From assembly GCF_000376425.1 (NCBI RefSeq), contig NZ_AQWL01000013.1:1-64000 (forward strand): a stretch of DNA of 64,000 bases, given 5' to 3'. Made by a program: the position numbers and the translations under genes. This stretch comes from Thiobacillus denitrificans DSM 12475 (GTDB taxonomy: Bacteria > Pseudomonadota > Gammaproteobacteria > Burkholderiales > Thiobacillaceae). Below are positions 12,665 to 22,310 of this stretch, piece after piece (positions within the stretch are counted from its first letter, which is position 1; the number at the start of each line of letters is the position of its first letter). Under the pieces are notes generated by a model. It saw only the letters and a program-made list of their open reading frames with translations. It was not told where the DNA came from and did no database searches.

Positions 12665-13976
12665 CCTGATCGCCGCCATTGCCACCGCGCCCGGCCGCGG
12701 CGGAGTCGGGGTGGTGCGGGTGTCGGGGGCGGAGGTCGCCCCGCTTGCCACTGCGGTTCTCGGACGCGTGCCGGAAGCGCGGCACGCCACCTTCGCCCGT
12801 TTCGTCGACGGCGGCGGCGGGGTGATCGACGAGGGCATCGCGCTTTATTTTGCCGCCCCGCATTCGTTTACCGGCGAGCACGTGCTGGAGTTGCAGGGGC
12901 ACGGCGGACCGGCGGTGCTCGATCTGATCCTGCAGCGCTGCATAGAACTCGGCGCGCGGCTGGCCGGGCCGGGCGAGTTCACCCGGCGCGCCTATCTCAA
13001 CGGCAAGCTCGATCTGGCGCAAGCCGAAGCAGTGGCCGACCTGATCGATGCCGCCTCGGGTGAGGCGGCACGTTCGGCCGTACGTTCGCTTTCGGGCGCG
13101 TTTTCGGCGCGGATAGCCGAACTGGTCGAGGCGCTCACCCGCCTGCGCATGCTGGTGGAAGCCACGCTCGATTTTCCCGAAGAAGAAATCGATCTTCTGC
13201 AGCAGGCGGATGTTTTTGGCCGCCTCGACCGGATCGACGCCAGCCTCGCCGCGGTGCGCGCGCAGGCGAAACAGGGCGCGCTGCTGCGCGAAGGCGTGAC
13301 GGTGGTGCTGATCGGCCAGCCGAATGTCGGCAAGTCGAGCCTGCTCAACCAACTGGCCGGATTCGAGGCGGCGATCGTCACCGAGATCGCCGGTACCACG
13401 CGCGATACCGTGCGCGAAGCGATCCAGATTCGCGGGGTGCCGCTGCACATCGTCGATACGGCGGGCCTGCGCGATACTGACGATCCGCTGGAACAGCTCG
13501 GCATTGCCCGTACCTGGGCCGCCGTGGGAAAAGCCGACGTGGCACTGCTGCTGGTGGATGCGGCGCATGGCCTGGGCGAACGCGAGGCGGCGATTCTGGC
13601 GCGCCTGCCCGAGGTGAGGCGGCTGACCATCCACAACAAGATCGACGTTACCGCCGAGGCGCCGCGCGCGGTAGGCGACGAGGTCTGGCTTTCCGCCAAA
13701 ACCGGGGCCGGCGTCGAATTGCTGCGCGGCAAGCTGCTCGAGGCGGCGGGCTGGCAGTCGGCGGGCGAAGGCGCGTTCATGGCGCGCGCGCGGCATCTGG
13801 ATGCGCTTGCCCGCGGCGCCGCGCACCTGGCGGCCGCGCGCCAGACGGCAACGCAGCTGGAGCTGTTGGCCGAAGAACTGCGGCTGGCGCAGGCCGCCCT
13901 GTCGGACATCACCGGCGAATTCACCGCCGACGATTTGCTGGGCGAAATCTTCAGCAAATTCTGCATCGGCAAGTAA
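12636..13976 (+). CDS. mnmE: tRNA uridine-5-carboxymethylaminomethyl modification GTPase MnmE
   Basis: A 446-residue GTPase that, with MnmG, modifies U34 of certain tRNAs using a tetrahydrofolate one-carbon unit. An N-terminal folate-binding domain begins [20 protein letters not shown]. The G domain shows [25 protein letters not shown] and NKID. The C-terminal motif FCIGK carries the conserved Cys. The GTG start at 12636 overlaps yidC by 29 bases. Its partner gene mnmG is at 22369 in this window. Confidence 0.97.
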   Translation: MAKRSPAKPDLIAAIATAPGRGGVGVVRVSGAEVAPLATAVLGRVPEARHATFARFVDGGGGVIDEGIALYFAAPHSFTGEHVLELQGHGGPAVLDLILQRCIELGARLAGPGEFTRRAYLNGKLDLAQAEAVADLIDAASGEAARSAVRSLSGAFSARIAELVEALTRLRMLVEATLDFPEEEIDLLQQADVFGRLDRIDASLAAVRAQAKQGALLREGVTVVLIGQPNVGKSSLLNQLAGFEAAIVTEIAGTTRDTVREAIQIRGVPLHIVDTAGLRDTDDPLEQLGIARTWAAVGKADVALLLVDAAHGLGEREAAILARLPEVRRLTIHNKIDVTAEAPRAVGDEVWLSAKTGAGVELLRGKLLEAAGWQSAGEGAFMARARHLDALARGAAHLAAARQTATQLELLAEELRLAQAALSDITGEFTADDLLGEIFSKFCIGK

Positions 13977-14053
13977 GCGACACCCCGGGTCTTTTGCCGG
14001 GCTGCGCCAGCGCTTATGCTTGAAACGTGTTCCTTCCCTCAGGATTGCCCGTC

Positions 14054-15820
14054 ATGCTGACCTGGCGAAGTATCGCCGACGAACTCAAAACCCACCGCGC
14101 GCGCCTGCTGCAGGGCAACCTCGCCGCCTTGCTGGCGGTGGCGGCGGCGGTGCCGGTGCCGCTGCTGCTGCCGTTGATGGTGGACGAAGTGCTGCTGCAT
14201 CACCCGGGCAAGATGGTCGCCGTCATCGGCGCGTGGTTTCCGCCCGCCTGGCACGGGCCGCTGCTGTTCATCGGCATGGCGCTGCTGCTGACGGTGGGAC
14301 TGCGGCTGATCTCGATCCTGCTCAACGTGTGGCAGGGGCGCACGTTTTCGCTGCTGGCCAAGGAAGTTGTCTACCGCATCCGGGTGCGGATGCTCTCCCG
14401 GCTGTCGCGCATTGCGCTGTCGGAATTCGAGACGGTGGGTGCCGGCCGGGTCACCTCGCATTTCGTGACCGATCTCAACGCCATCGACAGCTTTCTCGGT
14501 TCGTCGGTTTCGGGTCTGGTGGTGTCGGTGCTGACGCTGATAGGGGTGGCGGCCGTGCTGTTCTGGATGCACTGGCAGCTGGCGCTGTTCATTTTGCTGC
14601 TGAATCCGGTGGTGATCCTGTTTTCCACCCGCCTCGGCAAGCGGGTGAAGGATCTGAAAAAGCGCGAGAACCGCGCCTTCGAGATGTTTCAGGAGGCACT
14701 GTCCGAGACGCTCGATGCCTTGACGCAGATCCGCGCGATGAATCGCGAAAAGCATTATCTGGCGCGGGTGACCGCAAAGGCGGCCGACATCCGCCAGCAC
14801 GCGGCGGCGTTTGCCTGGAAATCGGATGCGATGAGCCGGATTTCCTTCTTCGTTTTCCTTGCCGGCTTCGACGCCTTTCGTGCCGGCGCGATGTTGATGG
14901 TGGTGTTTTCCGATCTCTCCATCGGCGAGATGCTGGCGGTGTTCGGCTACCTGTGGTTCATGATGACCCCGGTGCAGGAGCTGGTGAACATGCAGTACGC
15001 GTGGTTTGCCGCCAATGCCGCGCTGGGGCGGATCAATGCCCTGCTCGGCCTGCACGGCGAACCGCAGCATCCCGCACTGCGCGATCCGTTCGCCGGCCAG
15101 CCCACCGTCGGCATTGCGCTCGACCATGTCAGCTTCGCCTATACGGACGGCGAGACGGTGCTGGACGACGTCAGCCTCACGGTGGCGGCGGGCGAGAAGG
15201 TGGCGCTGGTGGGGGCCTCCGGCGGCGGCAAGTCGACCCTGGTGCAGGCCTTGCTGGGACTGTATCCGGTGAAGGCGGGGCAGATTTTCTATGGTGGCGC
15301 GCCGGTGAGTGAGATCGGCTGGGAAACCGTGCGCGAGCATATCGGCGTGGTACTGCAGCACCCGGTGCTGTTCAACGACAGCGTGCGCGCCAATCTGACC
15401 CTGGGGCGCGAGGCCAGCGATGCCACGCTGTGGCAGGCGCTGGAGATCGCCCAGCTGAGGGATGCCATCGCTGCGCTGCCGCATGCGCTGGATACGGTGG
15501 TGGGGCGGCAGGGCGTGCGTTTGTCCGGCGGGCAGCGGCAGCGGCTGGCGATTGCGCGCATGATCGTTGCCCAACCGCGGATCGTCATCCTCGACGAAGC
15601 CACCTCTGCGCTCGACACCGATACCGAGCGGCGGCTGCACCAGGCGCTCGCCGGGTTTCTGAGCGGGCGCACCACCCTCATCATCGCCCATCGACTATCC
15701 GCCGTGCGGCAGGCCGACCGCATCCTGGTATTCGAAAACGGCCGGGTGGTGGAGGAGGGTGGCCACGATGAGTTGATCGGGCGCGGCGGGCTATATCACA
15801 AGCTTTACCATCACGCATAA
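14054..15820 (+). CDS. ABC exporter, fused membrane and ATPase domains (MsbA/ABCB-like)
   Basis: A 588-residue half-transporter that probably works as a homodimer. The N-terminal six-helix membrane domain spans about 20-310. The ATPase domain has Walker A GASGGGKST, signature LSGGQRQRLAIARM and Walker B IVILDEATSALD followed by the switch His (IIAHRLS). The substrate cannot be read from sequence; lipids, peptides and drugs are all possible. ATG at 14054 has AGGA about 9 bases upstream; a GTG at 14027 is possible but less likely. It stands alone between mnmE and rhlE. Confidence 0.88.
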   Translation: MLTWRSIADELKTHRARLLQGNLAALLAVAAAVPVPLLLPLMVDEVLLHHPGKMVAVIGAWFPPAWHGPLLFIGMALLLTVGLRLISILLNVWQGRTFSLLAKEVVYRIRVRMLSRLSRIALSEFETVGAGRVTSHFVTDLNAIDSFLGSSVSGLVVSVLTLIGVAAVLFWMHWQLALFILLLNPVVILFSTRLGKRVKDLKKRENRAFEMFQEALSETLDALTQIRAMNREKHYLARVTAKAADIRQHAAAFAWKSDAMSRISFFVFLAGFDAFRAGAMLMVVFSDLSIGEMLAVFGYLWFMMTPVQELVNMQYAWFAANAALGRINALLGLHGEPQHPALRDPFAGQPTVGIALDHVSFAYTDGETVLDDVSLTVAAGEKVALVGASGGGKSTLVQALLGLYPVKAGQIFYGGAPVSEIGWETVREHIGVVLQHPVLFNDSVRANLTLGREASDATLWQALEIAQLRDAIAALPHALDTVVGRQGVRLSGGQRQRLAIARMIVAQPRIVILDEATSALDTDTERRLHQALAGFLSGRTTLIIAHRLSAVRQADRILVFENGRVVEEGGHDELIGRGGLYHKLYHHA

Positions 15821-16151
15821 AAAACGCTCGGGAAAATCAGCATTTTCTGATAGACTCTGTCGAGTTGTGCATACAGCAGTGGGCAGATCTGGCTTTTGCC
15901 GCCGTGCCTCGGGACTGTTCTCACAGCCCCATCGTCTTCGACCTCTCTTTTGTGCCGCCGGTTGGTTTCCGCAACCGGCAGTGACAAGTCTTGTGGTTGG
16001 CGCCGATGTGATCGACGCGACCCGTTGGGCGGTCAGGAATTCATCCATTCCAAACGCCGCTTGTTTCCGGTTCGTATTTTCTGACCTGTCTGGTTCCGAA
16101 CCGGGCGCAGGTTTGTTTTGCGCGTTTGAGCGCACCGAAAAAGGTATTGCC
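15821..16151 (+). other. 331-base non-coding leader upstream of the rhlE-like gene
   Basis: No credible gene is seen. Long structured 5' leaders are common in cold-inducible RNA-helicase genes, and the rhlE start at 16152 is far from the previous stop. A complementary pair (CCGGTTGG, about 15958, and CCGCAACCGG, about 15967) suggests local folding. No clear riboswitch class was recognised. Confidence 0.4.
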
Positions 16152-17795
16152 ATGAGCTTTTCCGAACTGGGGCTTGATCCCCTCATCCTCAAATCCGTGC
16201 TGGCCGCGGGCTACGAAAACGCCACCCCCGTCCAGACGCTGGCGATTCCCGCTGCGCTGACCGGCCGCGACCTGCTGGTGTCGTCGCATACCGGCAGCGG
16301 CAAGACGGCGGCGTTTCTGCTGCCGTCGATCCAGCGCCTGCAGGCCGAGCCGACGATCAAAAGCATGGGCCCGCGCGTGCTGGTGCTGACCCCCACGCGC
16401 GAACTCGCGCTGCAGGTCGAGAAATCCGCCATGACCTATGGCAAGGAGCTGCGCCGCTTCCGTACCGCCTGCCTGGTCGGCGGCGCGCCCTACGGCCTGC
16501 AACTGAAGCGCCTGTCGCAGCCGGTCGACGTGGTGGTGGCGACCCCCGGTCGCCTGATCGACCATCTGGAGCGCGGCAAGATCGACTTCTCGCGCCTGGA
16601 AGTGCTAGTGCTGGACGAAGCCGACCGTATGCTGGACATGGGCTTTGTCGACGACATCAAGGCCATTGCCGCGCGTTGCCCGGACGAACGCCAGACGCTG
16701 CTGTTCTCGGCCACGCTCGATGGCGTGGTCGGCAACCTGGCGCGCGAACTGACCCGCGACGCGCAGCGCATCGAGATCGAAGCGGTGCCCCAGAAGGAAT
16801 CCAAGATCGAGCAGCGCCTCTTGTTTGCCGACAACATGGATCACAAGAACCGTCTGCTCGACGCACTGCTGCGCGATGTGGAGATGACACAGGCGATCGT
16901 GTTCGCCTCGACCAAGCGCAGCACCGAGGAAATTTCCGACCTGCTGGCCGACAGCGGTTTTGCTTCCGATGCGCTGCATGGCGACATGCAGCAGGGGCAG
17001 CGCAACCGCGCGCTGCAGCGTCTGCGCGAAGGCCGCACCAAGGTGCTGGTGGCCACCGACGTCGCCGCGCGCGGCATCGACGTGGCGGGTATCAGCCACG
17101 TCATCAATTTCGACCTGCCGCGTCAGGCCGAAGACTATGTCCACCGCATCGGCCGCACCGGCCGCGCCGGCCGCACCGGTATCGCAGTGAGCTTTGCCGG
17201 CATGCGCGAAGGCGGACTGGTGAAGAACATCGAGCGCTACACCGGCAACCGCATCGAGGTGCACACGTTGCCGGGGCTGGAGCCGACCCAGAAGCCAGCG
17301 TCCGGCCGCCCCGCAGCGGGCCGTCCGCGCAGCAACAATGGTCCGCGCGGCGGCTTCGGCGACAAGCGCAGCTTTGGCGATCGCAGCGAACCCCGCAGTT
17401 ACGGCGATCGCCCGCCGCGTAGCGACAGCCGCGATAATCGCGACCGTGGCTACCGGGCCGATGCGCGTCCCGCTGGCGACCGGCCGGCCCGCGGCAACCG
17501 CTTTGAAAATGCCATGCACGGCCCGTCCGATGTGCCGCGCATGACCGGTGACCGTCCGCCACGCAGCGACGCTTATCGTGGCGCGGCAGTACCTGCGCCC
17601 AAGGCCGAAGTCAATGGCAACAGCGTTGAATACTGGGCAAAACGCGAACGCGAGGCGAAGGCCAAATCCGCCGGCGCCGGCCGCAGCTACGGTGATCGCG
17701 GCAACAGCGCGCGCCCCGGCCAGCCACGCAGCTTCGGCAATGACAACCGTGGCGGCGGCAATCGCAGCGGTGTGCGTGGACGTTTCAAGGACTGA
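16152..17795 (+). CDS. rhlE: DEAD-box ATP-dependent RNA helicase, RhlE-like
   Basis: A 547-residue RNA helicase likely acting in ribosome assembly and RNA turnover. Motifs: Q motif region, SHTGSGKTAAF (I), PTRELALQ (Ia), TPGRL (Ib), DEAD (LDEADRMLDMGF, II), SATL (III), ATDVAARGIDV (V) and HRIGRTGRAGR (VI). From about residue 375 on there is a low-complexity tail with repeated FGDR/YGDR and RG-rich segments, expected to bind RNA without fixed structure. The start MSFSELGLDP is the usual RhlE start. The paralogue name is by resemblance. Confidence 0.9.
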   Translation: MSFSELGLDPLILKSVLAAGYENATPVQTLAIPAALTGRDLLVSSHTGSGKTAAFLLPSIQRLQAEPTIKSMGPRVLVLTPTRELALQVEKSAMTYGKELRRFRTACLVGGAPYGLQLKRLSQPVDVVVATPGRLIDHLERGKIDFSRLEVLVLDEADRMLDMGFVDDIKAIAARCPDERQTLLFSATLDGVVGNLARELTRDAQRIEIEAVPQKESKIEQRLLFADNMDHKNRLLDALLRDVEMTQAIVFASTKRSTEEISDLLADSGFASDALHGDMQQGQRNRALQRLREGRTKVLVATDVAARGIDVAGISHVINFDLPRQAEDYVHRIGRTGRAGRTGIAVSFAGMREGGLVKNIERYTGNRIEVHTLPGLEPTQKPASGRPAAGRPRSNNGPRGGFGDKRSFGDRSEPRSYGDRPPRSDSRDNRDRGYRADARPAGDRPARGNRFENAMHGPSDVPRMTGDRPPRSDAYRGAAVPAPKAEVNGNSVEYWAKREREAKAKSAGAGRSYGDRGNSARPGQPRSFGNDNRGGGNRSGVRGRFKD

Positions 17796-17825
17796 TCGCC
17801 AGTCCGATAACCGGTAATAGCCAGC

Positions 17826-17855
17826 AAGGGGGTTTCACGTGAAACCCCCTTTTTT
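17826..17855 (+). terminator. Rho-independent terminator of rhlE that contains a parS site
   Basis: A perfect 26-base palindrome (17826-17851) with AAGGGGGTTTCAC as the left arm is followed directly by TTTTT. It sits 30 bases after the rhlE stop. The centre of the palindrome is the 14-bp parS sequence, so the same DNA could be both terminator and ParB site. Confidence 0.8.
17832..17845. other. parS site 1
   Basis: A perfect GTTTCACGTGAAAC, the core of the conserved chromosomal parS bound by ParB. It lies about 7.8 kb from parA and is embedded in the rhlE terminator. Confidence 0.9.
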
Positions 17856-18035
17856 ATGTCCGTGGTCGGCCGAGGGTGGGGCCAGCAGGAGGGGTTCCGC
17901 CTTGTCTAAAACGAGCAGTGCGACCAGCGCGGGTTCAAGAATAAGTCGACGGGCTTGCGATAATGCTGGGTGGCGCGTTTAAATGCAGGGGTTGCCTGCC
18001 GCCTGTAGCGCATCGCACGGATCATTCGCCGGATT

Positions 18036-18701
18036 ATGCAAAACGCCGAAATGAAATCTCCCGAAACAAAGCGGCAAACCGTTCAACCGGCCCCGGCGTG
18101 GCGCTGGCTGGGCGAGCGCGGGTTGCGGGTGGCGACGGGGGAGGCAACGCTGGCATGCTACACCATGCTGAGCGCCCAGAGTTTTGCTGAGCTAGAAGAC
18201 GTGATTCCCTCGGACGACAGCTTGTTGCTGGTATTGCGGCGCGGCGCGACGGTTTCGTCGCGTCTGCGTGCGGCGCTGGCGGCACCCCTGTCGGGCACGC
18301 CGGCTGCAAGCGGAAAGCTGCATGAGATCGTGGTGGAGTATGGGGGGTCCGTCGGGCCGGATTTGTCGCGACTGGCGGGGCAGGCGGGGATGGATGTGGC
18401 CAGCTATATCCATACCCATGCGGCAGTGGAGTACACCGTCGCTTTCCTGGGTTTCCAACCGGGGTTTCCCTATTTGCGCGGGCTGCCCCCCGCCCTCCAC
18501 GCACCGCGCCGGGCGTCGCCGCGGCTCCGGGTGGCGGCGGGCAGCGTGGCCATCGGCGGCGTGTACGCCGGCATTTATCCGGCCGGCGGCCCCGGCGGCT
18601 GGCAGATCATCGGCCGCACCATCGCCGTATTGTTCGACCCGCAGCGTCCTGCGCCCGCCTTGCTGATGCCGGGCGACCGCGTGCGTTTCGTGCCCAAATG
18701 A
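18036..18701 (+). CDS. pxpB: 5-oxoprolinase subunit PxpB
   Basis: A 221-residue subunit of the ATP-dependent 5-oxoprolinase PxpABC, which returns cyclised glutamate (pyroglutamate) to glutamate. It belongs to the KipI/allophanate hydrolase subunit 1 family. Family markers are YGGSVGPDL, AYTVAFLGFQPGFPYL-like AVEYTVAFLGFQPGFPYLRG, and GSVAIGGVYAGIYP. The stop overlaps the pxpC start by 4 bases, and pxpC overlaps pxpA likewise, so the three are translationally coupled. Confidence 0.92.
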   Translation: MQNAEMKSPETKRQTVQPAPAWRWLGERGLRVATGEATLACYTMLSAQSFAELEDVIPSDDSLLLVLRRGATVSSRLRAALAAPLSGTPAASGKLHEIVVEYGGSVGPDLSRLAGQAGMDVASYIHTHAAVEYTVAFLGFQPGFPYLRGLPPALHAPRRASPRLRVAAGSVAIGGVYAGIYPAGGPGGWQIIGRTIAVLFDPQRPAPALLMPGDRVRFVPK

Positions 18702-19609
18702 TCGAAGTGCTACGCGCCGGTCGCTGCGACCTGGTGATGGATCTGGGCCGGCCCGGCTGGGGAGCGTTCGGCGTGCCCGCAGGCGGTGCGGCCGATCCGT
18801 CGGCGCTGGTGGCGGCCAACCGGATGGTAGGCAACGACGACGCTGCCGCCGGGCTGGAAATCCTATTGGCAGGGCCATCGTTGCGGTTTCCGCTGGGAGG
18901 CGTCGTGGCACTCGCCGGGGCGCGCTTCAGGGCGACGCGCAGCAAGGGGAAGGCGCCTGCGTGGAACGAAACCCTGCTGCTGGCGGCAGGCGAGATCCTG
19001 AACCTGGAGCAGGCAGAGACCGGTTGCCGCTGCTGGCTGGCGATGCGCGGCGGGCTGGCAGTGCCGCGCGTGCTGGGCAGCCGCAGCACGCTGTTGCCGG
19101 CCGGGTTTGGTGGGTACCAGGGGCGCGCGCTGCGACCGGGCGATACGCTGGCATGCGCTACTCCGGTGGGCGAAATGCATCTGCTGCGCGCCCATCCCCC
19201 CGCCCCCCCGCGGGACGCGCCGCTGCGGGTGGTGGCGGGACCGCAAGCCAGCCAGTTTGACGATGTCGGGCTGACGGCTTTTTTTTGTGGCCGCTATCGG
19301 GTGGGTGCCGCATCCGACCGACGCGGACTGCGCCTGACTGGGCCGGCGGTGACGCATGTCCGGGCTGAATTGCCGTCGCAGGGCGTGTTGCCCGGAACGG
19401 TGCAGGTTCCGCCCGACGGTCAACCGATCATTCTGGGCTGGGATGGCCCGGTGACCGGTGGCTACCCGGCCATTGCCACGGTGATCGCCGCCGACTGGCC
19501 TCGGCTGGCGCAATTGCGGCCGGGCGATGCAGTGCGGTTTGCAACCGTCGAAGTGGAGGCGGCGCGTACGTGGACGGCTGCACCATGGGTGATCGAGGCG
19601 CTGGCATGA
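18698..19609 (+). CDS. pxpC: 5-oxoprolinase subunit PxpC
   Basis: A 303-residue KipA/allophanate hydrolase subunit 2 family protein, partner of PxpB. It shows the family start DLGRPGWGAFGVPAGGAADPSA (split here as DLGRPGWG and GVPAGGAADP), LAMRGGLAVPRVLGSRST, and the C-terminal ILGWDGPVTGGYPAIATVI. The start overlaps pxpB and the end overlaps pxpA by 4 bases each. Confidence 0.92.
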   Translation: MIEVLRAGRCDLVMDLGRPGWGAFGVPAGGAADPSALVAANRMVGNDDAAAGLEILLAGPSLRFPLGGVVALAGARFRATRSKGKAPAWNETLLLAAGEILNLEQAETGCRCWLAMRGGLAVPRVLGSRSTLLPAGFGGYQGRALRPGDTLACATPVGEMHLLRAHPPAPPRDAPLRVVAGPQASQFDDVGLTAFFCGRYRVGAASDRRGLRLTGPAVTHVRAELPSQGVLPGTVQVPPDGQPIILGWDGPVTGGYPAIATVIAADWPRLAQLRPGDAVRFATVEVEAARTWTAAPWVIEALA

Positions 19610-20316
19610 TCGAACTGAATGCCGATATTGGCGAAGGCTGCGACGACGTCAGCCTGATGCCCTATCTGGCGCGGGTGTCGATTGCCTGCGGCGGGCATGC
19701 CGGCGACGTTGCCAGCATGACGGCCGCGCTGCGCCTGGCGGCGGAATATGGCGTGGCGGTGGGCGCGCACCCGGCTTATCCCGACCCCGCCCGGTTTGGG
19801 CGCCGGGCACTGGCCGCGTCAGAGGAGGAAATTACGGCATGGGTGACGCAGCAACTGGAGGCGCTGGCCGAGCAGGCTGCGCGCCTGGGATTGCGGCTGG
19901 CGCACGTCAAACCGCACGGTGCGCTGTACAACACGGCGGCGCAGGATGAACGGGTGGCGCAGGCGATCGCTTGCGGGGTGGCAGCACTGGACCCGGCGCT
20001 GATGCTGGTGGGCTTGTCCAGCTCGCAACTGATTGCCGCCGGGCGGGCTGCGGGTTTGCCGGTGCTGAACGAGGCATTTGCCGACCGCCGCTACCGGGCC
20101 GACGGCCAGCTGGTTTCACGTGAAACCCCGGGTGCCTTGATCGTCTCGCCGGACATGGCGGCGCAGCAGGCGCATGCGCTTGCACATGGCGAACCGGTTT
20201 CCGCGTTCAGCGGCGCCACCATCCGGGTACGAGCGGACACGATCTGCTTACACAGCGACACCCCCGGCGCATTAAAAATTGCCCAAGCCGTCCATGCCGC
20301 GCTCAATCGCGGATAA
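19606..20316 (+). CDS. pxpA: 5-oxoprolinase subunit PxpA (LamB/YcsF family)
   Basis: A 236-residue catalytic subunit of 5-oxoprolinase. It begins with the hallmark IELNADIGEGCDD, followed by SIACGGHAGD and VKPHGALYN. ATG at 19606 overlaps the pxpC stop; an upstream in-frame start at 19570 would give an unusual N-terminal extension. A perfect parS palindrome (20113-20126) lies within the coding sequence and encodes the residues around LVSRETPG. Confidence 0.93.
   Translation: MIELNADIGEGCDDVSLMPYLARVSIACGGHAGDVASMTAALRLAAEYGVAVGAHPAYPDPARFGRRALAASEEEITAWVTQQLEALAEQAARLGLRLAHVKPHGALYNTAAQDERVAQAIACGVAALDPALMLVGLSSSQLIAAGRAAGLPVLNEAFADRRYRADGQLVSRETPGALIVSPDMAAQQAHALAHGEPVSAFSGATIRVRADTICLHSDTPGALKIAQAVHAALNRG
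20113..20126. other. parS site 2, inside pxpA
   Basis: A perfect GTTTCACGTGAAAC within the pxpA reading frame, 2281 bases after site 1. Intragenic parS sites occur near origins in other bacteria. Confidence 0.9.
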
Positions 20317-20346
20317 TTCCGCTCCTACGCTTGTTGATACCTGATC

Positions 20347-22248
20347 ATGCCGCTCCTCACTTTTGACCGACTCGAACTGGCTTACGGTCACTGGCCGCTG
20401 CTCGACGGCGCTTCGCTGGTGATCGAGGCGGGCGAGCGTATCGGCCTGATCGGCCGCAACGGTACCGGCAAGTCGAGCCTGCTGAAAATCATCGCCGGCG
20501 AGAGCCAGGCGGATGCCGGCGAAGTCTGGCGTGCGCCGGGTCTGAAGCTGGCCTATGTGCCGCAGGAGCCGCAGTTCCAGCCCGGCCACAGCGTGTTCGA
20601 GGCCGTGGCGGAAGGCATCGGCGCGGCACAGACGCTGCTGGCCGAATACCACGCCGTGGCGCATGCCATGGCCGAAGGGGACGAGACGGTGTACGCCGAT
20701 TTCGAACGCCTGTCGCATGAGCTGGAACTGGCCGATGCCTGGCGGCTCAACAGCCGGGTGGAAGAAACCCTGCAGCGCCTCAACCTGGATGCCGAGACGA
20801 TGGTGGAAATGCTGTCCGGCGGCCTGAAAAAGCGCGTGGCGCTGGCGCGCGCACTGGTGGCCGAGCCCGAACTGCTACTGCTGGACGAGCCGACCAACCA
20901 TCTGGACTTTTCCGCCATCGAATGGCTGGAAACCCTGCTCAACGACTATCGCGGCGCGCTGCTTTTCATCACCCACGACCGGCGTTTCCTGGACAACGTC
21001 GCTAACCGTATTGTCGAGCTCGATCGCGGCCAGTTGCGTGAATACCAAGGCAATTTCAGCGCCTATCAGGTCAAAAAGGCCGAGCAGCTTGAGGTGGAAG
21101 CGGTGCACAACCGCAAATTCGACAAGTTCTGGAAGCAGGAGGAAGCCTGGATCCGCAAGGGGGTCGAAGCGCGCCGCACCCGCAACGAAGGCCGGGTAAG
21201 ACGGCTGGAGGCGCTGCGCCGTACCCGCGAGGCCCGCATCGCCCACGCCGGCCAGGTGGGATTCCAGCTCGACAGCGGCGATCGTTCTGGCAAGATGGTG
21301 GCCGAACTCGACCATGTCAGCTACGGTTACGACAGCCGCGCCCTCATCCGCGACTTTTCCGCCACCATCCTGCGCGGCGACAAGCTCGGCCTGCTCGGCC
21401 CCAATGGCGCCGGCAAGACCACGCTGATTCGCCTCGTCCTCGGCGAACTGAAGCCGCAATCCGGCTGGATCAAGCAGGGCACCAAGCTCGAGGTGGCCTA
21501 CTTCGACCAGTTCCGCAACCAGTTGAACGACGAGGCGACGCTGATCGATACGATTGCGCCCGGCTCCGACTACGTGGAAATCGGCGGGCAGAAGAAGCAC
21601 GTTATCAGCTACCTGGAAGATTTCCTGTTCCCCGCCGAACGGGCGCGCGCCAAGGTGTCGGCGCTGTCCGGCGGCGAGCGCAACCGGCTGCTGCTGGCGC
21701 GGCTGTTCGCGCGCCCGGCCAACCTCCTGGTGCTGGACGAGCCAACCAACGATCTCGACATCGATACCCTGGAGTTGCTGGAGCAGTTGCTGCAGGACTA
21801 CAGCGGCACGGTGATCATCGTCTCGCACGACCGCGCCTTCCTGGACAACGTCGTCACCCAGTCCATCGTGTTCGAGGGCGAGGGCCGGCTGACCGAAATC
21901 GTCGGCGGCTATGCCGACTGGCAGGCGTGGAAACAACAGCAGCGCGTGTCCGAGCCCGTGCGGGCAGCAAGCCCCAAGGCCGCGGCTCAGCCTGCGCCGG
22001 CGAAGCCCACACCCAAGAGCAGGCTTAGCTACAAGGAGGCGCGCGAGCTCGATGCCTTGCCGGCGCAGATCGCCGAACTGGAAACCGAACAGGCGCAGAT
22101 TGCCGAGCGGCTGGCTGACCCCGCTCTTTATCAGGCCCATCCTCAGGACGCCGCTTCCCTGCATACCCGCAGCGAGGCGATCGATGCCGAGTTGCTCGAC
22201 GCGCTGGCGCGCTGGGAGGCGCTGGAGGCCAAGGCGGCTGCTAGCTGA
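20347..22248 (+). CDS. uup: ABC-F ATPase, Uup-like
   Basis: A 633-residue soluble protein with two ABC ATPase domains and no membrane segments, of the ABC-F class that acts on ribosomes or DNA. Domain 1 has GRNGTGKSSLL and LSGGLKKRVALARAL; domain 2 has GPNGAGKTTLI and LSGGERNRLLLARLF. The linker between them (about residues 235-310) is charged and helical. The C-terminal tail (about 550-633) is predicted coiled coil, as in Uup. Start ATG at 20347, 30 bases after pxpA. Exact function among ABC-F types is inferred from the tail. Confidence 0.9.
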   Translation: MPLLTFDRLELAYGHWPLLDGASLVIEAGERIGLIGRNGTGKSSLLKIIAGESQADAGEVWRAPGLKLAYVPQEPQFQPGHSVFEAVAEGIGAAQTLLAEYHAVAHAMAEGDETVYADFERLSHELELADAWRLNSRVEETLQRLNLDAETMVEMLSGGLKKRVALARALVAEPELLLLDEPTNHLDFSAIEWLETLLNDYRGALLFITHDRRFLDNVANRIVELDRGQLREYQGNFSAYQVKKAEQLEVEAVHNRKFDKFWKQEEAWIRKGVEARRTRNEGRVRRLEALRRTREARIAHAGQVGFQLDSGDRSGKMVAELDHVSYGYDSRALIRDFSATILRGDKLGLLGPNGAGKTTLIRLVLGELKPQSGWIKQGTKLEVAYFDQFRNQLNDEATLIDTIAPGSDYVEIGGQKKHVISYLEDFLFPAERARAKVSALSGGERNRLLLARLFARPANLLVLDEPTNDLDIDTLELLEQLLQDYSGTVIIVSHDRAFLDNVVTQSIVFEGEGRLTEIVGGYADWQAWKQQQRVSEPVRAASPKAAAQPAPAKPTPKSRLSYKEARELDALPAQIAELETEQAQIAERLADPALYQAHPQDAASLHTRSEAIDAELLDALARWEALEAKAAAS

Positions 22249-22310
22249 GCGGCGGGGGGCGGCACCCGCGGGTTCGGGGTTTACGTGGCCCTGTTTCGCG
22301 TGGCCATGAT

